33,829 nt of DNA from a virus. The translations under genes and the position numbers were made by a program. The stretch lies in IMG/VR virus record IMGVR_UViG_3300027746_000058, positions 1 through 33,829 of that record. One strand, 5' to 3'. Position 1 is the first letter of the stretch. Every line of letters starts with the position of its first letter. The notes below the pieces were generated by a model. It made no database searches, was not told where the DNA came from, and saw only the letters and a list, made by a program, of their open reading frames with translations. Positions 29,586 to 33,829 of the stretch are shown one piece after another.

Positions 29586-29753
29586 ATGAAGATCTTCCTT
29601 CTGCGCAACACCATCGCCAGCGGCCAGGCCCTGGAGGCCGGCACCGTTCAGGACGTGTCCGACGACGACGCGGCGATCCTGGTGCGCCTGGGCCGCGCCA
29701 CCACCGAGCTGCCTGAAGCCAAGCCGACGCGCAAGGCAAAGGAGCCCACCTGA
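29586..29753 (+). CDS. Small head-tail module protein, 55 residues
   Basis: The product MKIFLLRNTIASGQALEAGT continues VQDVSDDDAAILVRLGRATT and ends with a basic tail. It follows the pattern of small phage proteins encoded after the capsid gene (strand, A/E-G-x-V-x-x-V-S/P-D-x2-A-x2-L-x3-G-x-A). Its TGA overlaps the next ATG. Structural role inferred from position. Confidence 0.65.
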   Translation: MKIFLLRNTIASGQALEAGTVQDVSDDDAAILVRLGRATTELPEAKPTRKAKEPT

Positions 29754-30115
29754 TGGCTTTCACCGAGTCGCTCGATCCGTTCCTCGCCGACTTCGGCGTG
29801 GCGGTGACCGCTGGAGCCGTTTCAGGTGTTGGCGTCCTTGACCAAAACTCCGAGATCATCCTCGGCGGCGAAATCACGATCATTGATTATTTGCTGACCG
29901 TGCCGACAGCCACCTTCGGCAGCCTGAGCTATGGCGACCTGGTGACGGTTGACAGCACCAGCTACAAGGTTGAAACCCAGCCGCAGCGCTTTGACGACGG
30001 CACGTTCTGCCGGGTGCCGCTGGTGAAGATGGATCCAGATCCCGCGATTGATTACATCTTGGACGGTGGCGCCGCGCTTGCCTCCGGCACTCTCTACGAC
30101 GGTGGTGGAGCATGA
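29753..30115 (+). CDS. Head-tail joining protein (lambda FII-like)
   Basis: The 120-residue protein (MAFTESLDPFLADFGVAVTA, LGGEITIIDYLLTVPTATF, YGDLVTVDSTSYKVETQPQR) has the size and beta-sandwich pattern of FII-type attachment proteins that cap the connector and bind the tail. The position after the capsid agrees. It overlaps the fibre gene start by ATGA. Confidence 0.75.
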   Translation: MAFTESLDPFLADFGVAVTAGAVSGVGVLDQNSEIILGGEITIIDYLLTVPTATFGSLSYGDLVTVDSTSYKVETQPQRFDDGTFCRVPLVKMDPDPAIDYILDGGAALASGTLYDGGGA

Positions 30116-32400
30116 GCCAAACGATCCCGGCCCGCATTGTTATCCGCCGCGACACGGCTGCGAACTGGACGACGGTTAATCCCGTCCTGCTCAATGGCGA
30201 ATGGGGGTTTGAGACTGACGCCAGGAAGCTGAAGATCGGCGATGGCGCCACGGCCTGGAGCGCGCTGAGCTACTTCTCCACCGGCAGCGGCGGCGGCGGC
30301 AACACCATCCTGAGCGGCAGCGGCGCCCCTAGCAGCGCCCTGGGCGTCAACGGTGACATCTACCTGGACACGGCAGCCACGCGCCTGTATGGCCCCAAGA
30401 CGGCCGGCGCGTGGGGCTCTGGCGTTTCGTTGATCGGCGCCGCCGGAGCAAACGGGACGAACGGCACGGCAGCCACCGTCAGCGTTGGCACGGTGACCAC
30501 AGGCGCTGCGGGATCGTCAGCAACGGTCACGAACACCGGCACAAGCTCCGCCGCCGTGCTGGCCTTCGCCATCCCCCGCGGTGACGCCGGAACGAACGGC
30601 ACGAACGGCACGGCGGCCACCGTCAGCGTTGGCACGGTGACCACAGGCACCGCCGGATCGTCCGCATCAGTCACGAACAGCGGCACATCCTCGGCGGCCA
30701 CGCTGAACTTCACCATCCCCCGAGGCGACGCAGGGACGAACGGAACCAACGGCACAGCCGCCACGATCTCTGTTGGGACCGTCACCACCGGCGCCGCTGG
30801 CACATCCGCCAGCGTCACGAACGCCGGAACCAGCAGCGCGGCCGTCTTCAACTTCACCATCCCCCGCGGCGATACCGGCGCTGGTGGTGGTGGCAGCGGC
30901 ACGGTCACCAGCGTTGGCCTGAGCCTGCCTGGCCTTTTCTCGGTCACCGGCTCCCCAGTCACCGCCACCGGCACGCTCACCGCCACCTTGGCCACGCAGA
31001 GCGCCAACCTCGTCTGGGCTGGCCCAACCACGGGTGGGGCCGCCGCTCCGACCTTCCGCTCCCTGGTGGCGGCCGACTTGCCTGCTACAGCGGTGAGCGC
31101 CGGCAGCTACACCTATGGCAGCTTCACGGTTGATGCCGCAGGCAGGCTCACAGCGGCCAGCAACGGCACGGTGCCAATCGCATCGGTCCTGACCGGCTTC
31201 ACCAGCGGCGCCGGGACCATCGCCGCAACCGACTCGATCTTGACGGCGATTCAGAAGCTTAACGGCAACGACGCTGCAAAGGCCACCGCTGGCGCCATCA
31301 CCGGCTCGGGCCTGACCATGGCGACGGCCCGCCTGCTGGGTCGAACCACAGCAACTACGGGTGCGGTCGAGGAGATCAGCATCGGCGCCAACCTGACACT
31401 GACTGGTGGCGTACTGGCGGCAACTGGCGGTGGAGGAGGCGGATCTCCAGGCGGCAGCACCACTCAGGTTCAGTACAACGATGCGGGCGCATTCGCGGGC
31501 GCAACCAACGTAAAGATCAATTCCAACAACCTTCAACTAACCACCCCAGTTAGCACACCTGCTGCGGCGGATGCGTCAAGCGTTGTTCCATATCCGGTTG
31601 ATATAGCCAACAGGTTTATGCTGGCCATGCAGGGGCCGACTGGTGCAGCCACGCTGTTGCAGCCCAGCATATTCAGTAATAGCATCATGCTTTTTGCTCC
31701 GGCGAGCACAACAACGGGAACCGGGAGTAGCGCTTTCCAGCCAGCATGGACTTCAAATGGGACAGTTACCCACCCAGCGCCTGCTGCAACGGACGTAGCC
31801 AGCGCTGGCAGGCGCACCGCCTACTCAAATGTAGTTACAACCACGGACCAACAGTTAGGGCCACGATGCAACGCCACCGAGTTAAGGGCTTTCTTTAGAG
31901 GTAACGTTGCCAATACCGGCGGGTTTTTCTACTATTCCCGGTTTCGTATTACTTGTCCCGCTGCGACTGTAAGGCTATTTACGGGGTTGCAAGGGCAGGG
32001 ATTTGCGGCCTCAATTTGCATTTCCGATACCTCGGCCGGTCCATTTTGTGGCCTTTCTCACATCACCACCGACCCGGCGACAGGATCTGGTGCGCTGAGC
32101 TTTGTTACCCACGACGGCACTACTAGGAACGCGCTGCCCATCAACCTCACAGCAAGCTTGGTGACCAACTCACCGCTGCTGGAATTCAGTATGTATTGCG
32201 CCCCAAATGGTGGCACTATTTTCTTTAGGTTGGACGACGTAAGCAACGGAGTTACCTACACAAACTCTACAACGGCCAACATTCCTGGAGCAACCGTAAC
32301 AATGTCTCCGCAGTGTCAAGCAAGCAACGGCACTGCAAACGTAACCGCGAACGCCGTCACCTTGTCCGTGTACAAGATATATGTCGAGAGTGTCTATTGA
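30112..32400 (+). CDS. Fibre protein with tandem 48-residue repeats
   Basis: The N-terminus (ARIVIRRDTAANWTTVNPVL, then GEWGFETDARKLKIGDGATA-W) is the small domain found at the start of many phage fibre and tropism proteins. Three 48-residue repeats follow at about 110-254, each G-T-N-G-T-A-A-T-V-S-V-G-T-V-T-T-G and ending IPRGD. A Gly-rich middle and a beta-rich C-terminus with lower-GC coding DNA (about 31500-32400) form the likely receptor-binding head. It lies between head-joining and tail-terminator genes, so a head fibre or a displaced tail fibre are both possible. Confidence 0.8.
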   Translation: MSQTIPARIVIRRDTAANWTTVNPVLLNGEWGFETDARKLKIGDGATAWSALSYFSTGSGGGGNTILSGSGAPSSALGVNGDIYLDTAATRLYGPKTAGAWGSGVSLIGAAGANGTNGTAATVSVGTVTTGAAGSSATVTNTGTSSAAVLAFAIPRGDAGTNGTNGTAATVSVGTVTTGTAGSSASVTNSGTSSAATLNFTIPRGDAGTNGTNGTAATISVGTVTTGAAGTSASVTNAGTSSAAVFNFTIPRGDTGAGGGGSGTVTSVGLSLPGLFSVTGSPVTATGTLTATLATQSANLVWAGPTTGGAAAPTFRSLVAADLPATAVSAGSYTYGSFTVDAAGRLTAASNGTVPIASVLTGFTSGAGTIAATDSILTAIQKLNGNDAAKATAGAITGSGLTMATARLLGRTTATTGAVEEISIGANLTLTGGVLAATGGGGGGSPGGSTTQVQYNDAGAFAGATNVKINSNNLQLTTPVSTPAAADASSVVPYPVDIANRFMLAMQGPTGAATLLQPSIFSNSIMLFAPASTTTGTGSSAFQPAWTSNGTVTHPAPAATDVASAGRRTAYSNVVTTTDQQLGPRCNATELRAFFRGNVANTGGFFYYSRFRITCPAATVRLFTGLQGQGFAASICISDTSAGPFCGLSHITTDPATGSGALSFVTHDGTTRNALPINLTASLVTNSPLLEFSMYCAPNGGTIFFRLDDVSNGVTYTNSTTANIPGATVTMSPQCQASNGTANVTANAVTLSVYKIYVESVY
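30441..30872 (+). repeat. Three tandem 144-bp coding repeats in the fibre gene
   Basis: Units begin near 30441, 30585 and 30729 with 144-base spacing and share the ACGAACGGCACG core and the IPRGD end. Unequal recombination could change fibre length. Confidence 0.8.
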
Positions 32401-32696
32401 TGGAACCAAATTACGCTGGTTTCTGGGCGGCGTTCAAGGGCACTGCGGCCTGGCAAGGGATGATGTCAATGGCCCGATATTCCGAGGCGATTGAACTGCG
32501 CACCGTGAGGCTGCGCGTTGAGATGCTTGACGCCATCAACGGCAACGCCAACCAGGCCGACATCCAGGAGTCGATCTGGAGGTTGATGGAGCTGGCGGGC
32601 AGTAGCGCACAGGAAACGCAGCTACAGGAGCTGGTGGGTCTTCTCGCCCTGTACAACCTCACCCCCACCTACTCCCTGCAGCCGTCGGCAGAATGA
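32400..32696 (+). CDS. Hypothetical 98-residue protein after the fibre
   Basis: The ATG overlaps the fibre stop (TGATG). The product (MEPNYAGFWAAFKGTAAWQG, LRVEMLDAINGNANQADIQE) is helical with no membrane segment. Position suggests a fibre chaperone or a small virion protein; no family is recognised. Confidence 0.6.
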   Translation: MEPNYAGFWAAFKGTAAWQGMMSMARYSEAIELRTVRLRVEMLDAINGNANQADIQESIWRLMELAGSSAQETQLQELVGLLALYNLTPTYSLQPSAE

Positions 32697-32998
32697 GCAC
32701 AACGCCCGTATCCGCTATGCCACCAGAGGACGTATCGCACCGGGACATCTATGTCCGGCTTGCTGAGCTGGGCGCCAAGATTGACAACATCCTTTCGATC
32801 ATGGCCGAGCGCAAGGAAGACGTAGCCAGGATCACCAAGGATCTTGATGCGCTGTTCAGCCGCCAGCGCGCTCTGGAATCCCGACTCGCCCAGATCGCCG
32901 GCATTGGCCTGGTGCTGGCGGTGGGGATCCCGGCATTGGCGACCATGTTCCAGCTCAGGCTTGCCGTTCCGGTCGAGCATCAGCAGGTGAAGCCATGA
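32693..32998 (+). CDS. Coiled-coil plus membrane protein, XhlA/holin-like
   Basis: The 101-residue product has a coiled coil (YVRLAELGAKIDNILSIMAE, DLDALFSRQRALESRLAQIA) followed by a membrane segment GIGLVLAVGIPALATMF near the C-terminus. This is the layout of XhlA-type holin-associated proteins. A lysis role is inferred. The start overlaps the previous stop (ATGA). Confidence 0.6.
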   Translation: MSTTPVSAMPPEDVSHRDIYVRLAELGAKIDNILSIMAERKEDVARITKDLDALFSRQRALESRLAQIAGIGLVLAVGIPALATMFQLRLAVPVEHQQVKP

Positions 32999-33207
32999 AC
33001 TGGCCCGTCGTGGCGCTGCTGGCCGGGTACATCGGCATCTGCGAATACCGGGCTCCATCGCCGCATCAGGCCTGCGACGCCCGCTGGAACGTCGCTCTAG
33101 GCGTGCTGGTGCCCAGCCCCATCCAGGGCGCCATCCCTGCCGCTGGGCGCCTGCTGGGCCTGGGTCGGCGCCGCCGGCCTGACACCGATGTAGAGCCCAG
33201 GCCATGA
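32995..33207 (+). CDS. Small hydrophobic protein, 70 residues
   Basis: The product MNWPVVALLAGYIGICEYRA begins with a short membrane or signal-like segment, has two cysteines, a second weakly hydrophobic stretch (WNVALGVLVPSPIQGAIPAA) and a basic end. Next to the XhlA-like gene it may assist lysis. Both ends show ATGA overlaps. Confidence 0.5.
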   Translation: MNWPVVALLAGYIGICEYRAPSPHQACDARWNVALGVLVPSPIQGAIPAAGRLLGLGRRRRPDTDVEPRP

Positions 33208-33623
33208 CGCTGAGCAAAGCCGAACGGATCCTGGCGGCGATCGTCACCGCGATCACCCCCACCACCGGCATCAGCTCCCGGGTGTTCCGGGACCGCTGGG
33301 AGGCGGTGGCCAGATCAGAGATGCCTTGCCTGGTGGTGGAGCCGCTGGGGGAAAGCGACGAGGTGCCGACCACCGGACCGATCAACACCGACCTGACGGT
33401 GAGCATTGACATCCTGATCAGCGGTTCGCCGCTGAGCACCCTGGCTGATCCGATCCGGGTGGACATGCACAGCCGCCTGATGGCCGCCACCTTCACCGGA
33501 CTTCAGGTGATCCACTGCTACCCCCAGAGTCGGGAATGGAAGGCCGAGCCGGGAGAGATCGGCATTCTGAGCTCTTCCTATTCTGTGAGGTATCGGACCC
33601 TTCTTTCCGATCTGACGGCATGA
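33204..33623 (+). CDS. Tail terminator (gpU-like)
   Basis: The 139-residue protein (MTLSKAERILAAIVTAITPT, RSEMPCLVVEPLGESDEV, LTVSIDILISGSP, YSVRYRTLLSDL) has the length, N-terminal helix and central beta pattern of gpU-type tail terminators, and it directly precedes the tail-tube region. Assignment is from pattern and order. Confidence 0.65.
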   Translation: MTLSKAERILAAIVTAITPTTGISSRVFRDRWEAVARSEMPCLVVEPLGESDEVPTTGPINTDLTVSIDILISGSPLSTLADPIRVDMHSRLMAATFTGLQVIHCYPQSREWKAEPGEIGILSSSYSVRYRTLLSDLTA

Positions 33624-33790
33624 CCGCTGATCTCCCCCCTTGGCCCACCACCGCTGGCAGCTTCCTGCTGGTTGATGGCGAATGGGTCAACCAACCCCCC
33701 GCTGAATTTCCCGAGGTAACGACCGATGGCATCGAACAAGCGGCAGATCCTGATGGTCAAGACGGAGGCCACCTACGGGGTCAGCCCTAG
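33620..33790 (+). CDS. Hypothetical 56-residue protein
   Basis: The ATG overlaps the gpU-like stop (ATGA). The product MTADLPPWPTTAGSFLLVDG is short and acidic, with a WVNQPP motif as in small phage tail accessory proteins. The last 65 bases overlap the tail-tube frame, which is unusual, so the true end may be earlier only if the sequence has an error. Confidence 0.5.
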   Translation: MTADLPPWPTTAGSFLLVDGEWVNQPPAEFPEVTTDGIEQAADPDGQDGGHLRGQP

Positions 33791-33829
33791 CGCAGCCGGC
33801 ACCGATGCCCTGCTGGTGCTCGATGCCGA
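33726..33829 (+). CDS. Tail tube protein (3' partial)
   Basis: The frame begins MASNKRQILMVKTEATYGVS with GTDALLVLDA before the window edge. The K-x-E-x-T-Y-G-x-x-P/S pattern near the N-terminus is characteristic of phage major tail tube proteins. The gene is cut by the right edge. Confidence 0.6.
   Translation, partial: MASNKRQILMVKTEATYGVSPSAAGTDALLVLDA

Noticed and set aside
27983-29644. Very long leftward frame (553 codons) opposite the capsid gene
   Set aside because: It is antisense to a certain protease/capsid fusion; His/Gly/Val-rich composition is typical of the shadow of a GC-rich gene.
30112-32400. Possible diversity-generating retroelement target in the fibre
   Set aside because: The N-terminal domain resembles tropism determinants, but no reverse transcriptase or template repeat was seen in the window.

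Overview
The window is a high-GC (by eye, not computed) tailed-bacteriophage genome segment, almost certainly a temperate siphovirus-like phage of a unicellular cyanobacterium such as a Synechococcus/Cyanobium-type picocyanobacterium. The phage identity is firm: lambda-type small and large terminase, gpW-like connector, lambda-type portal, protease/HK97 capsid fusion, FII-like head-tail joiner, gpU-like terminator, tail-tube start, minor tail proteins, a large serine recombinase and a prim-pol/helicase. The host is an inference from a cyanobacterial-type sigma factor, a candidate NblA-like protein, an XisF-like recombinase and a metalloprotease of a type I associate with cyanobacteria.

Layout. 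(1) 1-5980, rightward: end of the tail operon (LysM tail protein cut by the window edge, two gpM-like tail-tip proteins), then a cargo-like trio of metzincin protease with a PPC domain, YkuD L,D-transpeptidase and calcineurin-like phosphoesterase, followed by a 92-aa NblA-like protein at 6120-6398. (2) 6307-11683, leftward: sigma factor, small membrane protein, T7 gp2.5-type SSB, small proteins, XRE regulator and serine recombinase. (3) 11684-17035: a probable attP/control region, a 58-aa membrane-anchored HTH protein (rightward), then a leftward, tightly coupled accessory operon (HTH-C4 protein, DUF3310, membrane peptide, GNAT acetyltransferase, DUF551, HTH protein with tandem hairpins) headed by a ParB-like protein. 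(4) 17329-22841, rightward: RHH protein, prim-pol/helicase, a candidate origin, PD-(D/E)XK nuclease, small genes, a second HTH-C4 protein, resolvase-like protein and minor tail protein Z. (5) 23037-33829, rightward: packaging, head, fibre, possible lysis and tail-start genes.

The right edge stops in the tail tube and the left edge starts after where the tape measure should be, so the window behaves as a circularly permuted genome with the middle of the tail operon missing. The recombinase is internal with phage genes on both sides, which is the unintegrated (attP) arrangement.

The most unusual signal is not a gene. An 18-bp palindrome, TCAGGCT-N4-AGCCTGA, occurs perfectly three times and with one or two mismatches at least eight more times, often just before or at gene starts. 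It looks like a genome-wide operator, stoperator or centromere set. A second operator family (CCTTAGC-N5-GCTAAGG, three sites), paralogous HTH-C4 proteins, and repeated Shine-Dalgarno/NTGA gene junctions are the other leading observations. No tRNA, rRNA, CRISPR array or insertion sequence was recognised by eye.
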